A DNA stretch of 64,000 nt from Capsicum annuum (GCF_002878395.1 NC_061121.1:46545180-46609179); one strand, 5' to 3'. Shown: positions 1 to 12,591, counted from the first letter of the stretch. A program made the numbers and translations. Notes: generated from the sequence alone by a model not told the origin.

Positions 1-300
1 TTTACCTCCAGATTTTACTATTTTTCATCCAGTCTTCCTAATTCGTCCCATGTGCATAAATAGGATTCAGTCAAGCTATATGAGCATTTGGCCTTTGTTG
101 AGGAGCCTGTGCTTATTTTGACGAGTAATTTAAGGTGGTTGCATGCTAGGGAAATTCTTGTAGTTAAGATTTAGTAGAGGTACCGCCCAGTGAAGGAGGA
201 CACATGGGAGATGGAGAGCGAGATGTGGGCCCAGTATCCTCACCTGTTCGAGACTTTTGGTATTTTATCATCTTTAAATTTGAGGGATGAAAGTTCCTGT
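1..300 (+). pseudogene. 3' end of a chromovirus pol (chromodomain tail), truncated
   Basis: With stops and frame breaks, about 90-290 reads like the end of a Ty3/gypsy chromovirus polyprotein: a stretch starting EEPVLIL, then LRWLHAREI, RYRPVKEDTWEMESEM and YPHLFE. This is the chromodomain-like module that follows integrase and is thought to guide insertion into chromatin. The same module ends the E1 pol near 12360 (RRLRTKDVASVKVL), but the wording differs, so this is another element copy. It runs directly into LTR sequence at about 300 with no 5' LTR half, so the junction is a deletion or recombination point. The 5' part lies outside the window. Confidence 0.6.
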
Positions 301-489
301 AGTAGTGGGTGGTTACTGTTTCTTGATTCTTAGTTCATATTAAGTTACCTATCTATTTTTCACATTATGTCCGGGTTGCTTCCGCTATTATATCCATTGT
401 ACTCAATTGACTCGGAAAAGAACGTAGCCTCTGGCCTTTGGTGGGCTTGAGATACCTGTCATGACTAGGCCCGGGGTACGGTCGTGACA
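301..489 (+). repeat. Remnant of the 5' LTR of chromovirus E1
   Basis: This stretch aligns with the last ~190 bp of the E1 3' LTR (about 19744-19932): both share GTGGGTGGTTACTG, GGGTTGCTTCCGCTATTATAT and a GAGATACC motif, and end in TCGTGACA and TCGTAACA. A tRNA-Met primer site follows at once. The complete LTR is about 2.0 kb, so roughly nine tenths are missing here. Confidence 0.75.
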
Positions 490-493
490 AACT

Positions 494-505
494 TGGTATC
501 AGAGC
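494..505 (+). other. Primer-binding site of E1 (initiator tRNA-Met type)
   Basis: TGGTATCAGAGC lies four bases after the LTR end. It is the standard plant retrotransposon site complementary to the 3' end of initiator tRNA-Met, where minus-strand DNA synthesis starts. Confidence 0.85.
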
Positions 506-700
506 ATAGGTTCAGGGTCATTAGGTATCCGCAAAGCCGTGTCAAGTAGAGTCCCTTTTTATAGGTGTATAGTGCGTCACACTATAAGGGAGAGACTATG
601 AGGCATTTAGGAATATTTCCTTTTCTTATATTTTATTTTGGGCTATAGATTATGGTGTCTTGAAATTCCTCTAATTTTTGATTTTCTCACAATTCAAATC

Positions 701-1920
701 ATGCCTCCCCGAAGATCTGATGCTCGTAGAAACTCTTCTGGGACCTCTGCCCTTCCTTAGGACACTGTGGAGGGGACTCGCCCTGTGTTTGAAGTGCAGA
801 CACGATCTAGGGTCCTTGCTCCTGATTTTACTACCTCATGTAGAGTTCCGCTAGTTTCTACTAGTCCTCCTTGGGCTTCTCAGGATGATGATGTGCATGC
901 CCTGATGCCTCAAGGTGGCATTTTTAATGTAGAGTTCTGTTGGTCCATTCATTTGCCTACCCAGTTAGTTATATCTCAGTCTCGTCAGTCTGACCGTGTT
1001 GGTACTATTTCTCCTTCTTCTGAGGTCACTCGAGTTAGCCAGTTCATGACGTTAAATGCCACAAATTTCATAGGCTCTAAGGTTGATGAGGATCCTTAAG
1101 AGTTTGTTAATGAAATAGAGAATATATTCAGGGTGATGCATGCTACTGATTCTGAGGGTGTAGAGTTTGTTGAATATCAGTTGAAGGATGTAGCTTATCA
1201 ATAGTATGAGGAGTGGGGGAAGTTGAGAGGTGATGATGTTGAGCCGACCTGGTGGGAAAAGTTCTCAGGTGCCTTTCTCAATTTTTTCTTTCCTCAGGAA
1301 TTGAGAGAACTGAAGGTAGACGAGTTTGTGAATCTGAACCAAGGGAAGATGAGTGTAAAGGAGTATGCTTTGAAATTTGAATAGTTGTCTTATTATGCTC
1401 TAGAATTGGTGTCTTCTATAAGGGAGAAGATGAGAAAATTTGCTTTTGGGTTATCCCATGACTTATTATTGGAATGTAAGGATGCTATGTTGAACAATGA
1501 CATGGATATCTCCAGGCTTGTAGTTTATATACAGTGGATAAAGGATGAAAAGAAGAAATGAATGGACATAGGGGAGATGCAGAATAAGAAGTTCAGGTAT
1601 TTAGAGTAGGGGGGAGGTCAACAAGCTAGAGGAGCAAAATGGTAGATAATGGAGCAAGAAGAAGACTTGGGGAAATTTTGGTTTATATTCTTCGACTAGC
1701 GCTTTTTATCCCAAGACATACGGTGATCATCATTTTCAGGTGACCAATAGTCCAAAGGCACAGGGTGCCCAGTCTCAGGCTAGCGGAGCCCAGTTAGCCC
1801 CATCATATCCTCCTTGCTGAATTTGCAGTCAACTTCACTGGGGTTATTATGATGAGGGGAGAAATTGGTTCTTAAATTGTGTTTAGCTTGGTCACATGCG
1901 GCGAGACTGTTCTGCGACAA
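701..1920 (+). pseudogene. E1 gag (capsid and zinc knuckle), broken
   Basis: Starts at ATG 701 (MPPRRSDARR), the basic start typical of plant chromovirus gag. A stop follows after 19 codons, then the frame stays open to about 1099. The capsid part continues with several stops (1100-1560) and contains the retrotransposon gag signature EEWGKLRGDDVEPTWWEKF and LNFFFPQELRE. A CCHC knuckle remnant ending YDEGRNWFLNCV and LGHMRRDC lies near 1820-1915, with one cysteine-side codon now a stop. Gag packages the element RNA. This copy cannot make a full protein. Confidence 0.75.
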
Positions 1921-1929
1921 AGGTAGCCA

Positions 1930-2330
1930 CTGGGGTTAATAAAGTTTTGGTTGCCACCTCTTCGGCTTTTGCACCAAAGGGTGTTATTTTCGATATCGTC
2001 ACTGGCCGAAACCATCTCTATGATCTTGCTACCCATCAGGATTCTGAGGCCTCTCCTGATGTTGTTACCGATACGTTACAACTTTTCTCTTGAGATATGT
2101 ATTTTTTGTTTGATTTGGGGTCTACCCTTTCTTATGTGACCCCTTATGTGGTGTGCATTGACCCCTTTTTTGTGTCTACTCTGGTGGGTGATTCTGTAGT
2201 TGCTAGAAGGATCTACAGGAGTTGTATGGTGTCTATCTTTCATAGGGATACATTAGTGAATTTGGTAAAGCATGATATGGTAGATTTTGATGTAATCTTG
2301 GGGATGGATTGGCTTCATTTGTGCTAGCTT
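1930..2330 (+). pseudogene. E1 aspartic protease domain, decayed
   Basis: The frame from 2097 reads FDLGSTLSYVTPYVV and later VILGMDWLHLC. These are the active-site loop and the GMDWL motif of Ty3/gypsy retropepsins. The usual D-S/P-G triad is D-L-G here. The domain lies between the zinc knuckle and RT, as expected. It is cut by stops at about 2094 and 2327. Confidence 0.7.
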
Positions 2331-2629
2331 CTCTAGATTATAGGATCAAAAAGGTCAGTTTTCAATTTCCTAATGAACTGGTAATTAAATGAGAGAAAGT
2401 TCCTTAGTATCTAAAGGGAGGTTTATCTCTTATCTTAGACCCCAAAAGTTGATCTCTAAGGGGTTATCACCTGGTTTGGGTTAAAGATTCTAGTTCTGAG
2501 GGGCCCTCTTTGCAATCTGTCCCTGTTGTCAATGAGTTTCCTAAAGTGCTTCCTGATGATCTTCCTGGCATTCCCCCTATAGGAAAATAGACTTTGGGTT
2601 TGAGTTTTTATCGGATACGCGTCCTCTCT

Positions 2630-3502
2630 CTATCCCTCATTATAGAATGGCTCTGATTGAATTAAAAGAGCTAAAGGAGCAGTTAAAGGATCTCCTTGAT
2701 AAGGGCTTCATTCGACCTAGTGTTTCCTGTGTGGTGCTCCCATGTTTTTCGTGTGTAAGAAAGATGGGTCTCCTTGGATTATATATATTATCGGCAATTG
2801 AATAAGGTAACTGTGAAGAATAAGTACCCTCTTCCTAGGATTGATGATCTTTTCGACCAACTTCAGGGTGCTAGATACTTTTCTAAGATTAGCCTTCATT
2901 TGGGTTATCATCAGTTGAAAATTCGGGAAATTGATATATTCAAGACTGTTTTCCGAACCCAATATGGTCATTATGAATTCTTGGTTATGTCATTTGGACT
3001 GATTAATGCTCTGGATGCTTTTATGAATCATATGAACCAAATGTTTAGATACTTTTTGGAACTATTTGTGATAGTGTTTATTGATGAAATCTTGGTATAT
3101 TCTAAGAGTGAGAAAGATCATGACAATCACCTCCGAATTATGTTGCAGATTTTTAAGGATCAAAGGTTGTATGCTAAATTTTCTAAGTGTGTGTTTTGGC
3201 TGAATGTTGTGACCTTTCTTGGGCATGTTGTTTCTAGTGAAGGGACCAAGATGGATCCACAGAAGGTTGAGGCAGTTAATAAATGGCCTAGACCCACGAC
3301 TCCAATCGGCATTCAAAGCTTCTTGGGCTTGGCTGGGTATTATAGGAGGTTTGTTGAGAGTTTCTCATCAATTACTGCTCTGTTGACAAAGTTGACCCAG
3401 AAAAAGGTTAAGTTTTTGTGGTCCAATCTTTGTGAGGGTAGTTTTCAGAAGTTGAAGGATAAGTTGACTTCTATACCAGTTCTGACCCTGCCCGGGGGTA
3501 CT
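2630..3502 (+). pseudogene. E1 reverse transcriptase, interrupted by E2
   Basis: The 5' part of RT (IPHYRMALIELKELKEQL, KGFIRPSVS) breaks by frameshift near 2735. The frame 2774-3502 then stays open: [55 protein letters not shown] and [13 protein letters not shown]. The catalytic box reads FIDE in place of F/Y-x-D-D, so one catalytic aspartate is lost. Translation stops right after LTLPGG because E2 is inserted there. The protein resumes as DGFVMYYDAS after 10485. Confidence 0.85.
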
Positions 3503-4202
3503 TGATACGGATCGAGATACTAAGACATGAAATAGACTAAGGAAACTAAGAATGATGGATGCAAGATAAGAGGTAGAAGATTGACATAAGAAACTATTAA
3601 GAAATTAAGAACAATGGATGTTTCAAATTTGAGAACCCTTAATTCCAGTAGAATCAAACACCTAATCTCTACGTGGACCAAGAGGGATTCAATACCCTCA
3701 AAACCCCCCTGTTTCTAAACAAACATTCAATACAAGTTCACCATACACTTTTTCAAGAGCAATATTCATTCAATAGTCAAAACAAGCTAAGGAAGAGAAT
3801 GACCTAGGGTTATCTATTTAAAGTCTTAAGCTAAACTATTACAATGGTCCCAAAAGTGGCCCATAAATAAAGTGGAATAAAATGGGAACAAGCCCAACAC
3901 ACAAAGGCCAATATGCATTGGTAGGACAGCCAATGTGTGACACCAGGACCAATATACATTCGTAGGATGGCCCATGTGTGTCATTTTTGTCCTTCACAAT
4001 CATTATTCATCACTTGGAATCCTTTAGTAGGAATCAACGCAAGTCCCAAGCAATCTTCCAAACATGGAATTGCTCTATTGTATGCTCAAAATGGTTTCCC
4101 CATGCATGCTCTTATGCCCTCAATATGACCAAAACCGAATTCTTCATATGATGGCCTCGAATGGTGTCAGCAAAATTTATGATGGTTATTTAGCTAGTAT
4201 TA
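3503..4202 (-). repeat. E2 left LTR (3' LTR of the minus-strand element)
   Basis: Begins TGATACGGATCG and ends TAGTATTA, where the right copy has TTGTATCA. It aligns with 9783-10480 through its whole length. On the minus strand it carries the TATA-like AAGACTTTAAATAGATAACC, in line with the element direction. Confidence 0.88.
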
Positions 4203-4215
4203 TCCTCCTCTTCTT
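4203..4215 (-). other. Polypurine tract of E2
   Basis: On the minus strand this reads AAGAAGAGGAGGA and abuts the 3' LTR, as expected for the plus-strand primer of reverse transcription. Confidence 0.7.
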
Positions 4216-4468
4216 GAAAAGGATTCGACCTCAAATCCAAACCTTGCAATACCAAAGAAAGGACAAACAAGCAAAACATTCTCATGGCATAAGGGTTAGG
4301 GTTAGTACAATAAATAACATCATCATGCCAAGGTGGTACACACTTGAAATATAACCACGAATCCTTTGTTTTAATCATGAAAAGCTTAGTAAAAATGTCA
4401 CAAAGGGAATAGCTATGAAAATCACCAAGAGATAACAAAACTACAAAGGTCATAACGGCATCAACAAT

Positions 4469-7400
4469 CTACAGAGGTAAGAATACCTTTCTCTTAAGAG
4501 CCATAAGACACAATTGCTTCATCATCTCTTTAGTAGACCACACCAAGAGTAGTGGCACCACTGGTTCATACATCCACAAAGGTTTTACGGGGTAAAGGAC
4601 ATGAGTAATCCTTGTAGCATCATTACTCAACCAACTAGACCATTCAATAAACTTCCTACCTCCAAATAAAGTAAGTCCAAGACTAGCATAGACATCATCA
4701 TAAGCAAAGAGGTAGCATAAAAAGGAATCTAACATAGAATTCTCCTCCAAGGTGCTATTATATAAAAAGATATGATTGGCCTCAAGAGTTTTAGCACACA
4801 ATTCACCCAAGGATGGAGCCAAACCATTTAGGTACACCAAGAATTTCCTTTCTAAGCAATTTATGCCAACATAAGATGTCGATTCAACATGATTTTGAAC
4901 AACATCATATGCATAAAGGTATTAGAGAAAGGTACTAAGGACATTATTCTCATCAAAGACGTATTCACAAGTAAGAACACACAAAGGGAGAAAGAGATAT
5001 TGCAACCACATAGAACCTCTTCTTTTCAAATAACTTCCCAAGAGAAGAAATTTCATCAGTGTAATCATGCTCTTAGGGAGAATAGAGAATCTACTATGCA
5101 ACAAACCAGTCTAAAACAAGTAGTTCTCCTAAGAATTTTGTTTTCCTGTATTAATGAAGTTAAGCATGTTCCCAAGAGTCCCATAAGATACTTCAAATTT
5201 TCCTACCCTATGAAGGTGACAAGAAGTCTTTAACATCCTTGAACTCTTCCACAAATAAGAATTCAACTTGGCATCCACAAGTTGTGGTCCACACAACTTA
5301 AGCTCAAGTGTGTCAAATATGGATGCAAGTATATAAGTAATACCCCAAAGAGGCAATGACACGATTGCCCTAGGGTCCTCGATCATGAAACCACATTTGA
5401 GAAAGGGGTCTTTCGGCACAACAAGGTCATAAAGAAGGGTATTACATAAATGGAATTCATCTAAAGTGTCTTCACGAAGGAACTCTCTCCTTGACCTACA
5501 AGTAGTGAACACTTATCTTTGTTGGAATTACCTCCCATGCGTGAATTGGGTCTATCAAGTGGACTATAGATCCCCAAGAAAGACTTTCCATCATACGGAA
5601 GGATACCAACATTCATAATCCACCCTTGTTTCTCGTCTTGACCAAGCATTAAGTTGGATATGTAGCGACTTCTTCATCCCAATAGGTCACTGGGGTCAAA
5701 TGGAAGAAGTAGCTAAGGACATAGGTTAAGGCTATACTTTCTTTCCCCTATGGTGTCATTTCCAAAATCAGGCATACCCTTTATACTACATTAGAAATAT
5801 TATGAGAAAAAAGAGGGTAGAGAAAGGTGTGAGTCACGTAAGTCAACTTCAATTATAGTGTCCTTAAGCATGTACTCACTAGTTTCAAGTTCATCACCAT
5901 GAGTATGCTCAACCTAGAAAACATACAAAAAAAAGTTGAAGAAGTTTCTAAGAAAATATCACCTTCTCTTTCAAAGGAGAAATCCTCAAGTAGACACAAA
6001 CCACCATGAGTATCAAAGGGATCACAACCAAAGACATTTTCACAAGAATATCACTAATTGGGTTTCCTAAACATTCAAGCAAATTAAGGTCATCATCACC
6101 CAATTGATCATTCTTTTCCAAAAGTAGGAGATCACTATCAAGAATTGGATGGTTAACATAATCTTCACTCTACCCCATATTATTAATGGATTTCAAGAAA
6201 TAGGATAACAAGTGAATCTTAAACATACCACCTTTTCTTTTACACACATAACATTGCATATCACTAGATGTCATGCAAGGAGTGATATCACTAATTTCAC
6301 ACAAGATATTTTTCTTTGAGAGAGGATTACTATTCAAAGGAAAGGAGTTAAAGCCTACAAGTTCACTCTCAAAAATATATGTCATTCTTCACACTATTTT
6401 TATTTTCATGATTTCTATGAGCAAAAATAAGAATGTTATCACACAATATGCCCAAAGAATCATCTCCATTCTCATGATCAACTTTATTAATATCATCACT
6501 AAATTGAGACTCATCAAGCACACCATACACATGCTCAAGTAGTGAACTACATTAATGAGTAATTTGATCATTATTCACACTTTGACTAGTTGTTGGCAAC
6601 TCACATACCAACATAGACTCACGTTGGTTTTCACAAGAGTCAATTAGTGTGTGAATACTCTCATCACTTGTAAATGGGACCTCATTTAAGTTACAAGTTC
6701 TAGCACTAGGTGGATACAAATTGATCTCACGAGAAGAATCAATTTAGTCATCTATAGAATCAACTAGTGCTTACTTACTTACAACAAGAATTTGATCTTC
6801 TTGAAACCTAGCAATACCAAGAGTATCACAAAGAAAAGACTCATGCAATTCTTCTCTAAGCAAACCACCAACAATATCCACTTGGATACTACTAGACACG
6901 TCATAATATTCTAAGTTTATAGGAGATAGCATTGTTACCTTGTAGCTCACATGAGGTATGGTCAACACCTTGGTGTGTGTCAAGGGAGCTCACTTACTCT
7001 TTTGGAAATCTCTCATCATAAGGAAGCTTGTCAAGATCTCTCCCTTGAATCATCTCTTCATCACTCTTCACAAATTTGGAATTCTTAGCCAAGAACTCTG
7101 TTAGATCACCAAGCAAGCATTCGTAAAGAACTCTTCTTGGATCCTCCTTTGGAAGTATATATTCTTGAAACTGCACAAGAAAAAGGTTAATACTAGGTAC
7201 AATTCTAGCATCATGGTTAGTGGGTAACAAGGAATTTGTGTTGACAAGTCCCACAACTAGGTATTCCCTATCCATACTTTTCAAGAAACCACTTGACTCA
7301 TCAATTGTAGTCATCTCTTATTGTTCTTGAGTTGTGTTGTTCTTCCCTTATTCAAGGGTTAGTTACCTTTCCCTCTTCTCAACTTTCTCCTTATTTACTA

Positions 7401-8476
7401 CTTCCCGGAATTCTCTCATGATCTTACATTCCTTTCTCACTTATTTGGTTGTCATTGGCTCAAGAAAGTATTTTTGTCCTCTAAATACAAGTACATATTT
7501 GTTGGACTTCTCTCGGTATTGAACCAACCTTGCATCTTTCCATGGCTTACCAAGCAACATATTATATCACAAGGGCATTATATCACATAACATTTGTCTT
7601 GATACTTTCCCACTCTAGATCAACAATATATTGCTTGGTGACTTCTATTGATTCATCCTCATTGTTCCGTTGTAGTTTGTAAGGATTGTGGTGCCTTTGT
7701 GTAGAAAGTTCTATGAGGTTAACAAGGATAAAAGATATGGTATAAATCCTTTCTCCCCATCAATGGCCAAGGAACATATACTCTCCATCATCCTAAGCCT
7801 TGTATTACAAAGATTTTTCCTCCTTCTTCAAAGGCTCTCACACTATGTGCCTCAATGAACAAGAGAGACTCTAATCTAACTCCAATTACTCATCATTACC
7901 TCCTAGGATCATTAAGTTAGATTCATGTATTGGGGAATATTGAATCTGTGCAGTGTAGTCTATGGGCTTCTCCATGTTTTATGGTCTACCACTCATGTCG
8001 GCATCACCATATGCTCCATAATCCTCTTATTATTTTTCCCTACCGTCTTCTTCTACATAGATGGGTTGGTTTTGGTTAGGTGAAGCTTGGAAAGGTGGAA
8101 TTGGATTTGGTAGAGGTTGAGGCATTTGGTTAAGTGGATCATGGAATGGAGGAATCGGTTTTGGTGTAGATTGGGGCATTTGGCTTCCAAGTTATTCTTG
8201 TTGGATTTGATTAATTTGAGGATGAAGTGGTCCAATGGTATTTAGGCTTTGAGGATAAGTGGTAGTTTGGGTGGTGAGATTTTGTGACGGCCTTGGTGGG
8301 TTAAACATTTGGTAGAAGGTTTTTGGGGTAATGGTAGTGGAAGTGTTTTGAGCATGTCCACTTGAGGAAGCATAGTAGTTTTGAGGAGTGGAATTGTTGG
8401 AGTTCCTTTGACCTTCCATGTGATCCAACCTACCATTCATAGTAGACATACCTCTTTTGATTGACATCATCTCCAT
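4469..8476 (-). pseudogene. E2 internal coding remnants, function not recognised
   Basis: Several minus-strand stretches stay open with protein-like composition. 8476-8192 starts MEMMSIKRGMSTMNGRLDHM and continues past stops as a Pro/Gln/Asn-rich segment to about 8050. 7530-7330 reads NKYVLVFRGQKYFLEPMTT then a Lys/Glu-rich helix. 7314-6994 and 6983-6771 are adjacent, acidic, and contain VVGLVNTNSLLPTN and PRRVLYECLLGDLTE. 5649-5461, 5512-5129 and 4840-4469 are further open blocks. They may be pieces of one long gag-side or accessory frame broken by stops. I see no protease, RT or integrase motif. Family and role unknown. Confidence 0.4.
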
Positions 8477-9763
8477 GTGTAGCCTTTTAAAGTTTTAGTT
8501 GAGACCTTTAAGAGAGGCCAATATAGTATTAGTATAATTATTGTCTATGGAACCTAAGAAAAGACACTAACAAAAACAACAAACACGTTAGCTCAAGGAA
8601 ATAGCCTCACAACTCTACACACCCGGCTTGCCTCATACTTGGATTTACAAGTATTGAATGTTGGTTTATACTCTGGTGAGAAGTTGAGGAATGATATATA
8701 CTTTTGTACGAAATGGATTTTTGTTTGAGCAACTCAAAGAAATCTCGTACACACTTGAGCCAAGAAGCTATGACAAATTAAAAATAATAAAAGCAGACAA
8801 AGAAAGAAAACAACAAAAGAAATGGATTCAAAAACTAATTTGCAACTAAGTAGGTGATTACAAGTGGTTAATTAGCAATATAATCAAGAAAAGAAACATA
8901 AGAATCAAAGAAAAGAAACTAAGAATCTAAATTTGAGCTTAAGGTAATTGGACAGGTTCAATTGACGTGGCTGCCTCAAAGTAGCGATTAGGTTGGTTGA
9001 TGACTTGTTCATCACTTGATTCCAATTTGTATTTCAATCATTCTTCATATTGGAGGTGTTGTAGGCGGATATGGATGAAAAAATACAAGGAATTGGACCC
9101 TTCAATTGTTCTTTCAAGCTCAAGGGAGTTTGAATTTCTTGTGGTCCCCTTCTTTGTACTCTCATTTGTCTTTTTCTTGAGAATATTCCCTTTTGATGCT
9201 TTTTGATTCTTTTCTTTCTTTTGAAAACTTGGAATATTCTTTGGAATAAACAAGTACTAGACCTTTTCTTACCTCCCTTTTGGATCAAATACTCACTTTT
9301 TGAATGTTCTTCTTCAACAATATATGAAGATTATGAAGATCACCAAGAACATTCAAAATTGATCCTTAAGCAAATGACCTCGAAATTGGATGAAATTCGA
9401 GATCCAAGCTCATGCTGAACTCCCAAACAAAAACAACACACGGTCAAACCCAAAATTACAACAACAACCTTCCAAATTTTAGAATCCCACCTTCAAGTTT
9501 TCTCAACTTAAGCTCAACAATGGTAAATGACTTAAATCAACCCGAAATAAGCTCAAATTTGAGATCTAGACTCTAATAGTGATAGGAAACAAGGATCTAA
9601 CACTAGAAACATAAAAAGACACAAAAATCTAAGACTTAAAGTTTCAGCCTAGGGGTAAAATAGGAATAGTACTTTTTTTGGATTTTCAATTTTGACACTT
9701 CATCTTTTTTAAGTAGATTTTCAAGATAACAAACCCAAGATTGACTTTGTAGGAACGAATCAA

Positions 9764-9780
9764 GATCAGCTCTGATACTA
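9764..9780 (-). other. Primer-binding site of E2 (tRNA-Met type, minus strand)
   Basis: The minus strand reads TAGTATCAGAGCTGATC two bases from the LTR, matching the canonical TGGTATCAGAGC with one change. It fixes the element on the minus strand. Confidence 0.8.
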
Positions 9781-9782
9781 AA

Positions 9783-10480
9783 TAATATGGATCAAGATAC
9801 TAAGACATAAAATAGACTAAGGAAACTAAGAATGATAGATTCAAGATAAGGGATAGAAGATTGACATAAGAAACTATTAAGAAATTAAGAATAATGGATG
9901 TTTCAAATCCGAGAACCCTTAATTCCAATAAAATCAAAAACCTAATCTCTACGTGGACCAAAGGGGATTCAATACCCTCAAAACCCCCATTTTTAAACAA
10001 ACATTAAATGCAAGTTCACCATACACTCTTTCAAGAGCAATATTCATTCAATAGTTAAAACAAGCTAAGAAAGAGAATGACCTAGGGTTATCTATTTAAA
10101 GTCTTAAGTTAAGATATTACAATGGGCCCAAAGGTGGTCCATAAACCAAGTGGAATAAAATGGGAACAAGCCCAACACATAAAGGCCAATATACATTGGT
10201 GGAACAGCCCATGTGTAACACAAAAACCAATATGCATTTGTGGGATGGCTCATGTGTGTCATTTTTAGCCTTCACAATTGCTCTTCGTCACTTGGAATAC
10301 TTTAGTAGGCATCAACAGAAGACCCGAGTAATCTTTCAAACATGGAAGTGCTCTATTGTATGCTCAAAATGGTTTCCCCATGCATGCTCCTATGCCCTCA
10401 GAGTGACCAAAACTAGATTATTTATGTGTTGTCCTTGAATGATGTAACCAAAAGATATGATATCCATTTGGCTTGTATCA
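9783..10480 (-). repeat. E2 right LTR (5' LTR of the minus-strand element)
   Basis: Begins TAATATGGATC (decayed TGATAC) and ends GCTTGTATCA, followed by the GCACT target duplication. Homologous along its length to 3503-4202. Confidence 0.88.
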
Positions 10481-10485
10481 GCACT

Positions 10486-10800
10486 GATGGATTTGTGATG
10501 TATTATGATGCATCCCGCATGGGACTGGATTGAGTCTTGATGCAGCATGGTAAGGTTGTGGTCTATTCTTCTAGGCAGCTTAAGGTTCATGAAAGGAATT
10601 ATACAACTCATGACATGGAGTTAGCGGTTATAGTTTTTGCTTTGAAGATCTACCATCATTATTTATATGGGGTGCATGTGGACATCTATTCAGGTCATAA
10701 GAGCTTACAATATTTATTCACTTAGAAGGAGTTGAATCTCAGGCAGAGATAGTGGGTTGAACTACTCAAGGATTATGATATGAGCTTTACTACTATCTAG
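10486..10800 (+). pseudogene. E1 RNase H domain, downstream of the E2 insertion
   Basis: Continues the pol frame cut at 3502: DGFVMYYDASRMGLD, a stop, [56 protein letters not shown]. These are the conserved blocks of gypsy RNase H (YDAS, DMEL, a degraded T-D-H-K-S-L with S-G for T-D). Stops near 10514, 10723 and 10750 inactivate it. The domain removes RNA from the RNA-DNA hybrid during reverse transcription. Confidence 0.8.
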
Positions 10801-11039
10801 GTAAAGTTAATATTGTTGTTAATGCTCTTAGTAGGTTTTCCATAAGAATCGTGTCTCATGTGGATGAGGATAAAAGAAGATTGGTGAAGGATATTCACCG
10901 GTTTTCTAACTTGGGAGTACACCTTTTGGAATCCAAAGGTGGAGGTGTAATTATTTAAGAAGAGGTTAAGTTTTCTCTTGGTGTCGAGGTCAAGGAAAAG
11001 AAGGCTTCGAATCCTATACATAAGCAGATTAAGGAAGAT

Positions 11040-12420
11040 GTGGGTCAACAAAAGGTTATGGTATTTGAGATTGGGAGAGATGATATCTTGAGGTACCATG
11101 GCAGGTTGTGTGTTCTTAATATTGATGGGCTACAAGAAAGGATTTTGATTAGGACTACGAGTCTAGGTATACAGTTTATCCAAGTTCTTCTAATAGGTAC
11201 CATGACTTCAAGGAACTCTATTGGTGGAAAAAATATGAAGAGAGATATGGAAAACTTTGTGGCTAAGTGTTTGGTCTATCAGCAAGTTAAGGCTGAGCAC
11301 TTAAGGTAGAGTGGCATGTCTTAGGAGATAGAGTTTCCTGTGTGAAAGTGGAAGATGATCAACGTGGATTTCATTACAGATCTTCCATAGTCTCACAGTC
11401 AGTATGATTTGATTGGGTTATTTTGGATCAAATAACTAAGTCTACTCGTTTCTTTCTTGTGAGGACTAACTACTCTAGAGAGGATTATGCTAAGTTGTTT
11501 ATCCAGGAGATTATCAAGCTGCATGGAGCACCAATTTCCATCATTTTAGATTGAGGTACGCAATTTACTTCCCAATTTTAGCAATCATTTCAGAGAGGTT
11601 TAGGGACTAAGGTGAACCTTAGTATTGCTTTCTACCCTCATATGGATGGATAAGCAGAACAGGCTATTCAGACTATCGAGGATATGCTAAGGGCTTGTAT
11701 GATTGATTTTGAAGGTAGTTGGGTTGATCACTTACCTCTCATTAAGCTCGGATATAATAATAGTTATCATTTAAGTATCCAGATGGCTCCTTTTGAGGCT
11801 CTATATAGTAGGAGGTATAGGTATCCTATTGGGTGGTTTGAGGTTGGTGAGACTAGGTTGTTTAGTCCTGACTTGGTTCATTAGTCCATAGAGAAGGTGA
11901 AAGTAATTAGAGAGAGGCTTAAGACTGCCTAAAGTCACCAAAAATCCTATGTAGATGTAAGGCAAAGGGAGTTGGAGTTTAAGGTTTGCGATTGGGTGTT
12001 TTTGAAGGTTTCTCCTGTGAAAGAAGTTATGGGGTTTGGGAAGAAAGGGAAGCTCAATCCCCATTATATTAGTCTGTATTAGATTTTACGAAGAGTTGGG
12101 AATGTTGCTTATGAATTATATTTTCCTTTTAGTTTGGGTTCCATGCATCTAATTTTCCATATGCCGATGGTGAAGAAGTGTGTGGGTGATCCTTCTTTGG
12201 TTGTCTTTGTGGAAGATGTTGGTATTTCATATTCCTTGTCTTATAAGAAAGTCCTGGTGGATATATTGAATAGGAAAGTCCGTAGGTTGAGGACTAAGGA
12301 TGTAGCTTCGGTGAAAGTCCTCTAGAGGAATCAAAAGGTGGAAGAAGCCGCTTAGGAAGCTGAAGAGGACATGAAGTCCAATATCCGTTCCTATTTCCCG
12401 CTTTAGATGAAAATGCTTGA
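11040..12420 (+). pseudogene. E1 integrase and chromodomain tail, broken
   Basis: The zinc-binding HHCC region is degraded, with CLVYQQVKAEH near 11280. The core follows with WKMINVDFITDLP holding the first catalytic aspartate and many stops after it. The GPY/F-like part reads QMAPFEALYSRRYRYPIGW. Then come RELEFKVCDWVFLKVSP, the FHMPMVKKCVGDPS block and the chromodomain-like VDILNRKVRRLRTKDVASVK. The order is that of chromovirus integrases, which join element DNA to the chromosome. Confidence 0.78.
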
Positions 12421-12591
12421 GGTATGATTTTTATTCTCTTTCTTGTGGCCTTTTTGATTTGTCATTTGGGGTATGTGTGTATTCTTTCTTGTTATCGTGT
12501 TAATGGGTGCCTTGACTTCTTATTCAGGGACGAATGATCCAGGGGTCAATGTAATACCCCAGGCTTTATCCTCTAGAAATTTCTTAATTTC

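Larger units (their letters stand above)
3503..10480 (-). mobile_element. E2: minus-strand LTR retrotransposon nested in E1 pol
   Basis: Two direct LTRs of about 700 bp (3503-4202 and 9783-10480) bound a 5.6-kb interior. The outer ends are TGATAC and GTATCA. The target duplication is GTACT (3498-3502) and GCACT (10481-10485), one mismatch. Orientation is set by a primer site in reverse complement next to the right LTR (9764-9780) and a purine tract in reverse complement next to the left LTR (4203-4215). No RT, integrase or RNase H motif was recognised inside, so the copy is either non-autonomous or too decayed to read. The LTRs differ at many sites, so the insertion is old. Confidence 0.88.

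Noticed and set aside
767..1099. Independent short gene
   Set aside because: It is the middle of the E1 gag frame between two stops.
4064..4354. Plus-strand open frame in E2
   Set aside because: It spans the LTR border and the element is on the minus strand, so no coding role is supported.
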